A stretch of 64,000 nucleotides of DNA from Clostridium_AD frigoriphilum (lineage in GTDB: Bacteria > Bacillota > Clostridia > Clostridiales > Clostridiaceae). The position numbers and the translations under genes are program-made. The stretch spans positions 1 through 64,000 of the forward strand of contig NZ_JAZHFS010000007.1 in NCBI RefSeq assembly GCF_036541405.1, given 5' to 3'. The notes beneath the pieces were generated by a model. The model saw only the letters and a program-made list of their open reading frames with translations, had not been told where the DNA came from and made no database searches. This document shows, piece by piece, positions 1 through 8,311 of this stretch (the first letter of the stretch is position 1; every line of letters begins with the position of its first letter).

Positions 1-21
1 TGTAGTTGTATCTTTGATAAT

Positions 22-70
22 AAATTATCTCATCTAATGTTAACCATAAATTCAATTAGATAATTTTTTA
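22..70 (+). terminator. Possible AT-rich terminator of an off-window gene
   Basis: The arms AAATTAT-CTCAT-CTAAT and ATTAG-ATAATTT can pair with a 5-nt bulge and are followed by a run of T. The stem is nearly all A-T, so it is weak. It would fit the end of a plus-strand gene lying to the left of the window. Confidence 0.3.
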
Positions 71-241
71 AATTTGTTTTATAATAAAAATATAACGTTT
101 TCATATCTTCTATATTAATAATAGTATTTTTATAAACCAGTTGATATTGGTTATTTAACATTTTTCATCGTTCATTTGCACAACAGTTAATGAATCTCTA
201 TCTTTTATGCTTACTGATGGAATTGCTTTTAAATAGTCTCA

Positions 242-266
242 TTAAATCATCTCCTGCTGAGCTGCA
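242..266 (-). repeat. 25-nt dispersed repeat, copy 1
   Basis: On the plus strand this reads TTAAATCATCTCCTG, then CTGA, then GCTGCA. The same pattern with a different 4-nt middle occurs at 11576-11600 and 27903-27927. All three are in the same orientation. Read on the minus strand the repeat contains CAGGAGATGATTTAA. In this copy no intact gene follows on the minus strand. Confidence 0.6.
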
Positions 267-413
267 AAATTAATTTAACTCTTATGAAATATCACATATA
301 TTTTAATATTTTTAATATATATGTAAAGTAACTTACTATTTCCATTAATAAAAATTATAGTTTTTTTAACTAAATGTATTCAAAAGAAGACACAAGAAGG
401 TTTTAATATGATC

Positions 414-441
414 TGTAATGAAATTGTAATAATTTTGTAAT
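414..441 (+). promoter_or_regulatory. Triple TGTAAT box, WalR-type response regulator site
   Basis: TGTAAT occurs at 414-419, 425-430 and 436-441, each separated by exactly 5 nt, giving an 11-nt period on one face of the helix. This fits the TGTWAH-N5-TGTWAH consensus known for Bacillus WalR (YycF). A TATAAT lies at 451-456, nine bases after the last box, so the boxes overlap the -35 position as expected for an activated promoter. The gene downstream is a cell-wall-type polysaccharide deacetylase, and a WalR-like regulator is encoded at 4634-5323. Confidence 0.6.
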
Positions 442-759
442 CTCTTAGTTTATAATAAGTAGTATTATAAGTATATAGATTAAAAGAGGGTTTTATGGGA
501 TAGTATTCATAGTAAAATATTGTCATATAAATGACTTTTATGTAAAATAATTACATTATTATAACTATACCAAGTTTTACCTATTTTGTCATGTTTCAAA
601 AAATGTGAATAATTTAAAATTATGGGGGGTAATTAAATTCAAAAACATATTTTGAAAGCAATAATTTATAGGGAATAAAAAATATACAATAACATTTCAC
701 TATATACAGTCATATTATATAAAATAAAATTATAAATACTAGTTAATGGAGTGGTGAAT

Positions 760-1713
760 ATGAAGAAAAAGAAAAGAATTAATAAAAGACCTTTAAAAAT
801 AAGTTTAATATGTAGCTGCATTTTTTTAATTTTAATAGGTACAATCATAATAGGTAAAAGTTTTACTAAAGATGAAGTTAATGCTGAACCAGTAATTGTA
901 CCAATTACTACTACGGTAACTGCTACAGCTACTTCTAAACCTAACGCTACTAGTACATTAAAGAATAATGAAACTAATAACGAACCAACAAAAAATTTCA
1001 CTGTAAATAAAGAAGGGGAAAAGTATATTTATGATGCTGCAAAAGTAAGTGATATATTAAATTACAAAGGGAAAAATGATAATCAGAAAATAGCATTTCT
1101 TACCTTTGATGATGGTCCATCTACTACTGTGACACCCAAAGTACTAGATATTCTAAAAGAAAATAACGTTAAAGCAACATTTTTTTTGCTTGGTCAAAAC
1201 GTAGAAGCAAATGAAAAAAGCAAAGAACTTGTAAAACGTGAATTTAATGAAGGACATGCAATCGGAAATCATACTTATAATCATAATGAACACAATGCAT
1301 TATTCCCTAACAACATAATTAATGTACCTATCTTCATGAACGATGTGAAAAAAAACGATGATGCATTAAAAAATATACTTGGTCAAGATTTTAGTACAAG
1401 GATTTTAAGAGTGCCTGGAGGATATATGTCAAGAGCATATTATAGAGATCCGAATTTACCAGAGTTCGATGCAAAGCTAAAAGAAAAAAATATGATTAGT
1501 ATAGATTGGAATGCAGAAATTAAAGATGCAGAAGGTAAGCCAAATAAAACTCCAGAAGAGTTACTTAACGTATTAAAGGAAGAGGTTGGAACGCAAGAAA
1601 AATTAGTTATATTGATGCATGATACTTATGGTAAAATGCAAACTGCTAATGCATTACCTCAAATTATAGAATATTTAAAAGATAAAGGATACGAATTTAG
1701 AACAATAAAATAA
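760..1713 (+). CDS. Membrane-anchored polysaccharide deacetylase (NodB/CE4)
   Basis: This 317-residue protein is probably an extracellular metal-dependent deacetylase of peptidoglycan or another surface polysaccharide. It has a basic N-terminus, one membrane segment at about residues 11-33, a Thr/Pro-rich spacer, and a NodB domain. The CE4 motifs are all visible: TFDDGPS near 115, the metal-binding HTYNH (171-175), RVPGGY, DWN and LMHD. An upstream GTG pair at 751 is in frame, but ATG at 760 is preferred because it follows GGAGTGGTGA at normal spacing. The likely promoter with WalR-type boxes is about 300 nt upstream, leaving a long leader. The gene converges on the exported-protein gene at 1742 and shares its terminator. 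Confidence 0.88.
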   Translation: MKKKKRINKRPLKISLICSCIFLILIGTIIIGKSFTKDEVNAEPVIVPITTTVTATATSKPNATSTLKNNETNNEPTKNFTVNKEGEKYIYDAAKVSDILNYKGKNDNQKIAFLTFDDGPSTTVTPKVLDILKENNVKATFFLLGQNVEANEKSKELVKREFNEGHAIGNHTYNHNEHNALFPNNIINVPIFMNDVKKNDDALKNILGQDFSTRILRVPGGYMSRAYYRDPNLPEFDAKLKEKNMISIDWNAEIKDAEGKPNKTPEELLNVLKEEVGTQEKLVILMHDTYGKMQTANALPQIIEYLKDKGYEFRTIK

Positions 1714-1743
1714 GCGCTAACGCGCGTAGCCGCGTTAGCACTT
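1713..1743. terminator. Bidirectional terminator between convergent genes
   Basis: A GC-rich stem, CTAACGCG paired with CGCGTTAG around a CGTAGC loop, extends outward with A-T pairs. It sits between the stop codons of the deacetylase and the minus-strand gene at 1742 and is flanked by T-rich sequence on the right. Confidence 0.8.
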
Positions 1744-3205
1744 ATTTTACTTTTTTTTGCCATTCATCCACATAACTACCTGTAGCCCATTGGGACATTA
1801 CTGGCATTTCTCCTGCTTTAAACTTCAAAGTTAATGACTTTTCTCCCAGATTATATCCTTTTATAGTAAATACCATCAATTCTGTATTAGTTAGAACAAC
1901 AACAAAATCTCTATTAGGAGATGAATAAGCATCCACTGCGCTTGGTACCTTTGTTTTTATTACGTTAAAAGAAGGAAACAAATTATCATAGGTAGTTAAC
2001 GATTTAGGTGTAGCATAAGGAATATCAAAGTCTATAAATGAATCTCCGCTATTTGCTTGGGACATTCTTCCTCTTAGTATCCATCGTCCACTTCTTCTTA
2101 TTACACACAAATTATTATCCACTTTTTCTAGTTTTTCATCTTGTGTACTTTTATTTATGTGTAAAATTGTACCTGGCAAAGTAGCTTTTTCTATTTCCCT
2201 TGGAAGTATGCTTGTAAGTTTTATAGGTTCTCCCATTAGATTATCCATTGGAAATATTTTAAGCTTATTATTAGAGTACTTCTTTTCTAAATCATTATTA
2301 TTTACATCCTGCACAGTATCAGTAGAAACATAATTGCTGCCTACAAATTTAATAGCTATACTACCTTCTGTTTTAGTATACTTTATTTTTTTTGAATTTA
2401 TGGGTTTGGTGGGATTAAGTAAATTGATTGGATAAGACCAAAGTATGTCCTTCGAATCTCCATTTTCTATTTTATTACTTATCCCTACCTTCCAAAACCC
2501 ATCTTGCCTTGGAAGTAACAAATCTTTAGTTTCCCGAATGGGAAGAATTTTATCATTTACTGAACTAATCCATAATGTTTTATATGAATATTTACTCTGC
2601 CCATCTTCACCTTCAGGATTTTCATATCTTAGTCCAAGTAATAATCCTGACTTAGATCGTATTTCTTTTTCTGCCTTGCTGATTAAAATTTTTGTATTGT
2701 TATCTTTATTATATGAATGGGTATTAGAAGAATCTTTTGCTTTGTGAAAATATAATAAGGTACCCTCGTAGTTTTTTATAAGAGTTAACTCATCCAGTTT
2801 TATGTACTCATCAAAAAAAGTTTCATTGGAGTTAATAGTAATAATTTGTACATCAGTATTTTTTATTCCTAAGCTTTTGGCACTTATTTTTATACTATTC
2901 CAAAAATAACTTTTAGTATTCACGGACTTAACTTTATATTTAACATCCTTGGATATATTGCCATTAAACTCAACTGTATCTCCCCTAAAATAAGCAACCT
3001 TTCCAAGTAATTGTTTTGCTTTTTCATCATCAATTGTAGTGCCCCCAATAGAAACATATTTTTCTACTATCCAACTTCCTTGTATAGGCGACACAGTAAG
3101 CTTTTTATGTAATACTTGAGAACTTAAAGTTAATCCTGCATATTGACTCCATATAAAAATTATAATAGAAAATATAATAACAAATAAACATAATACTTTT
3201 TTCAC
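1742..3205 (-). CDS. Exported protein of unknown family, third gene of WalRK-like operon
   Basis: This 487-residue protein begins MKKVLCLFVIIFSIIIFIWS, an uncleaved anchor or signal peptide, and the rest looks like a beta-rich extracellular domain with repeated Tyr/Trp/Ser segments. I do not recognise the family. It lies 38 nt after the kinase gene at 3244 and is probably cotranscribed with the regulator and kinase. In Bacillus the walRK operon encodes membrane-anchored extracytoplasmic partners of the kinase (YycH, YycI). By position this protein could do a similar job, but I cannot show homology. Its 3' end shares a terminator with the deacetylase. Confidence 0.65.
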   Translation of the reverse strand: MKKVLCLFVIIFSIIIFIWSQYAGLTLSSQVLHKKLTVSPIQGSWIVEKYVSIGGTTIDDEKAKQLLGKVAYFRGDTVEFNGNISKDVKYKVKSVNTKSYFWNSIKISAKSLGIKNTDVQIITINSNETFFDEYIKLDELTLIKNYEGTLLYFHKAKDSSNTHSYNKDNNTKILISKAEKEIRSKSGLLLGLRYENPEGEDGQSKYSYKTLWISSVNDKILPIRETKDLLLPRQDGFWKVGISNKIENGDSKDILWSYPINLLNPTKPINSKKIKYTKTEGSIAIKFVGSNYVSTDTVQDVNNNDLEKKYSNNKLKIFPMDNLMGEPIKLTSILPREIEKATLPGTILHINKSTQDEKLEKVDNNLCVIRRSGRWILRGRMSQANSGDSFIDFDIPYATPKSLTTYDNLFPSFNVIKTKVPSAVDAYSSPNRDFVVVLTNTELMVFTIKGYNLGEKSLTLKFKAGEMPVMSQWATGSYVDEWQKKVK

Positions 3206-3243
3206 CAGGAGTCACCTCTTATATATATAAATTTTATTGTTTC

Positions 3244-4629
3244 TTATGTCAGAGGTAAAAATATTTTAACATCTGTACCCTTACCATATTCGCTTGAAAT
3301 TTCAAGTTTACCATTATGCATTTCTATAATTTCTTTGCAGAGGGAAAGTCCTATCCCATTTTGTGACATACTTGTTCTACCCTTGAAAAACTTTTCTGTG
3401 ACTTTAGGCAAATCCGCCGGTGAAATTCCTATTCCATTATCCTTCACAATAATGCAAATATTATTACCATCAATACATGCTTCGAGTGTTACTTTGCCTC
3501 CTTCTTTTGTAAAGTTAAAGGCATTATCTAAAATGTTGCTAATAACTTGATTTAACCTTTTCTCATCCGCAAAAACAGGGACTAAATCCTCTTGTATTTT
3601 ACAAGTAAAGTTAATATTGTGACGTATTGACTTGGGCATAAACTGTTTTTCTATGTAGGTTATAATACTTTGAATATTTACATATTCTTTTTTAAGTGGT
3701 GCTTTTCCAGATATAAATTTGGAAAAGTCCAACAATTCTTCCACCATTACTGTAAGTCTATCACTTTCTTTTTCTATAATGTTAAGTCCGACTAGAATTT
3801 CTTCCTTATCCTCTAAACTACCAGATCTAATAGTCGAAGCCCACCCTTTTATGGATGTCAGAGGAGTTCTAAGTTCATGAGAGACAGACGCAATAAATTC
3901 ATTTTTTAGCTTCTGACTTTTTTGAATTTCTTCAGCCATAAAATTAAATGTATCGGATAATTCCCCAATTTCATCATTTCTTCTTTTTTCAAGTCTTTCA
4001 TTAAAGTTTCCAGACGCAAATTTTTTAGCTAGGGTATTTACTTCATCTAATGGTCCCACAATAGTATTAGAGATAAATATACTAGAAACACCAGAAATAA
4101 CAATTACAAGAGTTCCAACTCCAAAAAAAAGAATTACTATTTTATGAATAAGTGCATCTACCTCTGATAAAGAAGTAACAAAACGTAGTACACCCTCTAT
4201 TTTATTAGCTGATTTTAAGGGATAAGAAACGTACATAAAATTTTCCTTTGTATCCTTATCTTTCTTAGTAAATGTTCCAAGTTCTCCTTGCAATGCTTTT
4301 TCCACATCATCATCTTCGATATGTTCCTTATTAAAATTACCAATGGAATCCATTAGCATCATTCCTGAGTTATCAATAATTTGGACCTCTGCAGAGGTGT
4401 TTTTCCAAAAAATATCATCATTATTCTCCACATTTTCTTTTAAGCTAGATGAAGAAAAATAATTATTATAAAAATCGACAGATCCCTTGATTTGTTTTGA
4501 AAGTAATGATTCCGTATTTTGATAGTAATATTTTTCTAAAGAAACGGTAAGAAAAACTTCTAATGTGATTACAGTGAAAACAATCACTAATAGATAACTC
4601 CAAACAAGTCTGGCTTTTATTCCCCTCAA
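3244..4629 (-). CDS. HAMP sensor histidine kinase (WalK/VicK-like)
   Basis: A membrane kinase of about 461 residues: TM1 at about 11-30, an extracellular domain of about 130 residues, TM2 near 163-190, HAMP (about 192-245), HisKA with phospho-accepting His251 in SVSHELRTPLTS, and HATPase_c with DNGIGIS and GIGLSLC. It lacks the PAS domain of Bacillus WalK. The longer open frame starts at 4659, inside the regulator gene. A TTG at 4627-4629 following AGAGGTGATAT is the better start and lies 4 nt after the regulator stop. It should phosphorylate the adjacent OmpR-type regulator, presumably in response to an envelope signal. Confidence 0.88.
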   Translation of the reverse strand: MRGIKARLVWSYLLVIVFTVITLEVFLTVSLEKYYYQNTESLLSKQIKGSVDFYNNYFSSSSLKENVENNDDIFWKNTSAEVQIIDNSGMMLMDSIGNFNKEHIEDDDVEKALQGELGTFTKKDKDTKENFMYVSYPLKSANKIEGVLRFVTSLSEVDALIHKIVILFFGVGTLVIVISGVSSIFISNTIVGPLDEVNTLAKKFASGNFNERLEKRRNDEIGELSDTFNFMAEEIQKSQKLKNEFIASVSHELRTPLTSIKGWASTIRSGSLEDKEEILVGLNIIEKESDRLTVMVEELLDFSKFISGKAPLKKEYVNIQSIITYIEKQFMPKSIRHNINFTCKIQEDLVPVFADEKRLNQVISNILDNAFNFTKEGGKVTLEACIDGNNICIIVKDNGIGISPADLPKVTEKFFKGRTSMSQNGIGLSLCKEIIEMHNGKLEISSEYGKGTDVKIFLPLT

Positions 4630-4633
4630 AATA

Positions 4634-5323
4634 TCACCTCTTTCTCCATCTATATCCAACCCCCCATACCGTCTCTATATATTCTGGCTTAGAAGGTTTA
4701 GTTTCAATTTTTTCTCTAAGGCGCCTTATATTAACATCTACAATTTTAGAGTCTCCAAAGTATTCATAATTCCATACTAAGTTTAATAAATCATCTCTAC
4801 TAAAAGCTTTTTCCTCATTTTCCATAAATGTCTTCAAAATCAAATATTCTTTAGGTGTTAAATCTAGAAGTTGTTGATCTTTATATACCTTCATGGAAAC
4901 AGTATCTATTATAAAGCACCCGGAGATTAATTGCTCAGGATTTTTCTCTTCACTATGATTCATTCGTCTAAGTAAAGAATTTGCTCTAGCAATAAGTTCT
5001 AAAGGATTAAATGGTTTTACCATGTAATCATCAGCACCATACTCAAGGCCCATAATTTTATCCATATCTTCTCCCCTAGCGGTAAGCATGATAATGCCTA
5101 AATTCGGGAAATCATTTCTTAACAATTCACAGGTTTTAAACCCATCCATACCAGGAAGTGTTATATCTAAAATTATTAAATCTGGTCTCTCCTCTTGGAC
5201 TTTTTCTAAACCTTCTTCTCCAGATACAGCTTCAAATACTAAAAAGTTGTTTCTTTGAAAGTTAATTTTAATAAACCCTCTAATAGATTCCTCATCTTCT
5301 ATAATGAGCACTTTTTTCCCCAT
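4634..5323 (-). CDS. OmpR-family response regulator (WalR/YycF-like)
   Basis: This 229-residue regulator has a receiver domain with Asp53 in ILDITLPG, Thr81 and Lys103, and a C-terminal winged helix. The recognition-helix region reads YFGDSKIVDVNIRRLREKIE, close to what I recall of WalR proteins. It is the first gene of the operon with the kinase at 3244 and the exported protein at 1742. A TGTAAT-N5-TGTAAT box in its own upstream region (5421-5437) and a triple box before the deacetylase at 760 suggest autoregulation and control of cell-wall enzymes. PhoP-type regulators are an alternative identity. Confidence 0.88.
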   Translation of the reverse strand: MGKKVLIIEDEESIRGFIKINFQRNNFLVFEAVSGEEGLEKVQEERPDLIILDITLPGMDGFKTCELLRNDFPNLGIIMLTARGEDMDKIMGLEYGADDYMVKPFNPLELIARANSLLRRMNHSEEKNPEQLISGCFIIDTVSMKVYKDQQLLDLTPKEYLILKTFMENEEKAFSRDDLLNLVWNYEYFGDSKIVDVNIRRLREKIETKPSKPEYIETVWGVGYRWRKR

Positions 5324-5420
5324 AATTTCACCTCTTACTTTAAAATAAATATTTTAACTTCCATATTATCAGTTATGATTATAACATAATAGAGCTCCAA
5401 AATATTGTATGTGGTAATAT

Positions 5421-5437
5421 TGTAATTACTTTGTAAT
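5421..5437. promoter_or_regulatory. TGTAAT-N5-TGTAAT box upstream of the WalR-like regulator
   Basis: Two TGTAAT units at 5421-5426 and 5432-5437 are separated by TACTT, the same 11-nt period as at 414-441. The site lies about 100 nt upstream of the regulator start on the minus strand; a possible minus-strand -10 TATAAT is at 5378-5383. It also lies about 200 nt upstream of the divergent chemoreceptor at 5633. Confidence 0.5.
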
Positions 5438-5632
5438 ACTTTTTCACGACAGTTCAAGTATCTTTAAACGATTAAAATAATGATAAAACATAATAAGTTT
5501 TATCAAAAATGCTAAAGTTATTCCATAAAACAAAGATAATATAATAGTGGAATTGCCTTTTATAAATATATTATATATAAGGAGTGACTATTAATTACAT
5601 CAATACTTAAAAATGAAAGGGGAAATTGTAAC

Positions 5633-6484
5633 ATGCTTTTTAATGAAGACAATGAATCAGAATATATAATGAATTTTATTTTGGAGTTAGCTCCGGCTCT
5701 TCAGAAACTAATCCCACTAGATTGCATAATAGGAGTAAGTGACACCAAAAAATTTCTAGCAAATATATCAGGCAAAAAAATTAAAATGCCTATTGGATCT
5801 ACCGGAATGGATATTCCTAAAGAAGATACAGTATATAAAGCTATTATTTCCGGAAAACCTCAAAGAGCTTTAGTACCAAAAGAAGCATTTGGTTTTGAAT
5901 TTGAATCTACGGCTATTCCCATATTCGATAGCAAAAGGAACATAATAGGAGGGTTAGGCTTAGGTATTAGCGTAGAAAATCGTGATAAGCTTATAAGTAC
6001 TGCTAAATTGGTTGCAGCATCCTCAGAACAAACATCAGCTACCATTGAAGAACTTGCAGCTTCTGCAGTCGAACTGTCGACCCTTCAATCATCTCTTCAA
6101 ACTTTATCACATGAAATAAATGAACAAATAAATGAAACCGAAAAAATAATAGAGGTAATTCGTGGGGTGGCACATACTTCAAATATGTTAGGCCTTAATG
6201 CTGCAATCGAAGCAGCTAGAGCTGGAGAGCATGGTAAAGGATTTTCAGTAGTAGCCACTGAAATCCGTAAAATGGCTAGCAATAGTTCAAGCTCCATAGT
6301 AGATGTAGAAACCATCATAAACAATATAAAAAATAAAGTTAAAGAGATTGATGAAAAAATTGTCCAAACATCAGATATAGGGCAACAACAGGCCACTGCT
6401 ACAGAAGAACTGGCCAGCAGCATGGAAGAATTAGTTATTTCAGCAGATTCCCTCAACCTAGTCGCTAATGAGGTTATTGGTTAA
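5633..6484 (+). CDS. Soluble methyl-accepting chemotaxis-type transducer (YfmS-like)
   Basis: A 283-residue cytoplasmic receptor with no membrane segment. Residues 1-125 form a small sensory domain. The rest is a coiled-coil signalling domain with the conserved hairpin tip, here VAHTSNMLGLNAAIEAARAG followed by EHGKGFSVVATEIRKMA. Size and layout match soluble receptors such as Bacillus YfmS. It probably talks to CheA/CheW arrays, which are not encoded in this window. The start at ATG 5633 follows AAAGGGGAAATTGTAAC. It stands alone, divergent from the WalR-like operon. Confidence 0.85.
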   Translation: MLFNEDNESEYIMNFILELAPALQKLIPLDCIIGVSDTKKFLANISGKKIKMPIGSTGMDIPKEDTVYKAIISGKPQRALVPKEAFGFEFESTAIPIFDSKRNIIGGLGLGISVENRDKLISTAKLVAASSEQTSATIEELAASAVELSTLQSSLQTLSHEINEQINETEKIIEVIRGVAHTSNMLGLNAAIEAARAGEHGKGFSVVATEIRKMASNSSSSIVDVETIINNIKNKVKEIDEKIVQTSDIGQQQATATEELASSMEELVISADSLNLVANEVIG

Positions 6485-6660
6485 TCCCTATAATAAAGAT
6501 AGCACAAATTTTAAATTCATTCCATATAATTTGATAAAATTACATTTTTCGACAATTTTATTGTGACAATATAAGAAATATGTTATGATTCCCATGTAAG
6601 CTAACTATTACTGCTAAATAGACATAATACTAAACTAGAAATAATATTAGGAGTGATTTC

Positions 6661-7128
6661 ATGGGATATAACGTTATAGATTTAATTAACAAGTCTATAA
6701 ATATTGCTATTAGAAAAAAGGATATATATGAAAGCATAGGACAAATAAAATGTGATATTCCATTTATAGAAACAATGTCAAAGGTCTTAGCAAAAGAAAT
6801 AAGCAACTCTATTAACTATTATGAGGAGTTGAAAAGTGCAGTAAGTGAATCTAACACCGAAGAAATTGATTTCTATATATATGATAAAATGTCTTTTTTA
6901 ATAGATGAGTTTAATAAAAAAATATGTGCTACAGATATTAATAATATTAAAGAGTATTTAAAGTTTTCTCTTAACTTAGAGCGAGATGCAAAGTCTTTAC
7001 TTATGGACATTCAAGGCAGGTTTCTTAGAGATGCAAGTGATATAAATACAAAAACATATAAAACGTTATCTGATATGATTATTAATAAAGAAAAGCTTGT
7101 TACGTCTCTTGAAAAGATTGTAAAATAA
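6661..7128 (+). CDS. Small helical protein of unknown function
   Basis: A 155-residue soluble protein that looks almost wholly alpha-helical and charged, with no signal peptide, membrane segment or cysteine-rich motif. I do not recognise it. ATG follows TAGGAGTGATTTC at good spacing, so expression is likely. It is a single-gene unit between the soluble chemoreceptor and a small minus-strand gene, and its 3' end has a hairpin terminator. A role linked to the receptor upstream is possible only by proximity. Confidence 0.65.
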   Translation: MGYNVIDLINKSINIAIRKKDIYESIGQIKCDIPFIETMSKVLAKEISNSINYYEELKSAVSESNTEEIDFYIYDKMSFLIDEFNKKICATDINNIKEYLKFSLNLERDAKSLLMDIQGRFLRDASDINTKTYKTLSDMIINKEKLVTSLEKIVK

Positions 7129-7158
7129 CAAGGGAACTTATTGTCCCCTGTTATTTTT
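7123..7158. terminator. Hairpin terminator after the 155-residue gene
   Basis: The arms AATAACAAGGG and CCCCTGTTATT pair with one bulge and are followed by a T run. The stem overlaps the last codons of the convergent 56-residue minus-strand gene. Confidence 0.65.
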
Positions 7159-7308
7159 ACCAACTAAACCTCCACCATTACCTGATGATGAACTTTGTGT
7201 TCCATGGATTGATGCTCGTCTACTATTTTTTTGCATAGAAGATTTTGCTTTTTTTTCTTCAATAACTTTCTTCATTATTTCCATATTTTTATTTATATCA
7301 TTTTTCAT
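7138..7308 (-). CDS. Small 56-residue protein, unknown
   Basis: A short open frame with ATG at 7308 directly after AAGAGGTGAAAAC, an excellent ribosome binding site, encodes a 56-residue protein. The N-terminal half is a Lys/Glu-rich helix (starting MKNDINKNMEIMKKVIEEKK). The C-terminal half is Ser/Gly/Asn-rich (SSSSGNGGGLVG). I do not recognise it. Its stop lies in the terminator of the gene at 6661. The strong binding site and the distinct two-part composition argue for a real gene. Confidence 0.55.
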   Translation of the reverse strand: MKNDINKNMEIMKKVIEEKKAKSSMQKNSRRASIHGTQSSSSGNGGGLVGKNNRGQ

Positions 7309-7466
7309 GTTTTCACCTCTTTTTTTTATTTTTCACATCTTTAAAAATATCTTATTCCGATACCTTCTAAATTAATATTCACAATAAATACTACCAAGGT
7401 ATGTCTTGTTATTTTACTGATTCATTATACCTTACAAACATTCCTTTGAATAGTACAAAATAAATT

Positions 7467-8132
7467 CTATTTTTCTATTAATAACTTAAATTGATTATAT
7501 TGTTTTACATTTTCAAAATCTTTTTCGTTTTTTGCTTCATTTTTAATGTTTGGATTAATAGCAATAGCTAACTTCAGATACTTAACGGTATTATTAATAT
7601 CACCTTTTCTTCCATAAATACTGGCTATACCATAATAAGTCCATTCATATTCTTCCAATTCCAAATCCTTTTCGTACCACTTGATAGCTTCAGTATAATA
7701 TCCGTATAATTCATAAGCTAGTGCTTTATTAAATCTTGCATATCCATAATCAGGTTTCAATTTTAAGGAGTTATCAATCTGCTGCATACCTCCCTTGAAA
7801 TCTCCATTATAAGCTAATGCAATTCCTTTTACAGCATATGCTTTATAAAATTTAGAATCTTCCTTTAAAACTTGGTTCTCAGTTGCAATAGCTTTCGCAT
7901 ATTCACCTTCAAAAAATTGGTCATATCCTATCTTCCATCTCTTTTCTAAATCTGCTTGGTTTTTAATTTCACATTCCTGTAATTGCTTATTTTTAATTTC
8001 GTTTTTATCATTTATTTCAATCACATTACTATTCTTAATTTTGGCATTGACTACTATCCCTGCTGCCATAGCACAAATAACAGTAAAAATTATTAACTTA
8101 ATTTTAAATGTTTTTACTTTCACTTTCTCCAC
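7467..8132 (-). CDS. Membrane-anchored TPR-repeat protein
   Basis: A 221-residue protein with an N-terminal membrane anchor at about residues 10-30 followed by tetratricopeptide repeats (for example YAVKGIALAYNGDFKGGMQQ and YARFNKALAYELYGYYTEAI). These point to a protein-interaction scaffold on the outer face of the membrane. GTG at 8132 is used here; a GTG at 8123 preceded by AAGGTGGAGAAA is also possible. It is a single gene or is loosely linked to the AlbA_2 gene upstream at 8312. No catalytic residues are apparent. Confidence 0.75.
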   Translation of the reverse strand: MEKVKVKTFKIKLIIFTVICAMAAGIVVNAKIKNSNVIEINDKNEIKNKQLQECEIKNQADLEKRWKIGYDQFFEGEYAKAIATENQVLKEDSKFYKAYAVKGIALAYNGDFKGGMQQIDNSLKLKPDYGYARFNKALAYELYGYYTEAIKWYEKDLELEEYEWTYYGIASIYGRKGDINNTVKYLKLAIAINPNIKNEAKNEKDFENVKQYNQFKLLIEK

Positions 8133-8311
8133 CTTCCCTCCCGGTAAGAGGTTTTACAAGCCATTTCATTTTACAACCTAGGATATATATTACTACTATA
8201 GTATCCTCAGTAGCTTTTGAAATTATGCCGATTCTCTCAAAAATAGCTTATAGTGGAGTGATTTAAATTTTAAATGGTATAAAATTATATTTCATCGAAT
8301 ACTGTTATACC

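Larger units (their letters stand above)
1..413. other. AT-rich intergenic sequence without an intact gene
   Basis: No convincing complete gene is visible before the deacetylase promoter. An AT-rich stem-loop lies at about 22-70, and a copy of the 25-nt dispersed repeat lies at 242-266. On the minus strand a short open stretch from 238 to 155 (27 codons, no start codon) encodes a peptide containing KAIPSVSIKDRDS. It could be the end of a decayed gene, but I cannot assign it. The neighbouring gene on the left lies outside the window. Confidence 0.4.

Noticed and set aside
666..1001. Minus-strand frame of 111 codons opposite the deacetylase start
   Set aside because: It lies antisense to a clear signal/anchor and spacer region, is hydrophobic by reverse-complement effect, and has no ribosome binding site.
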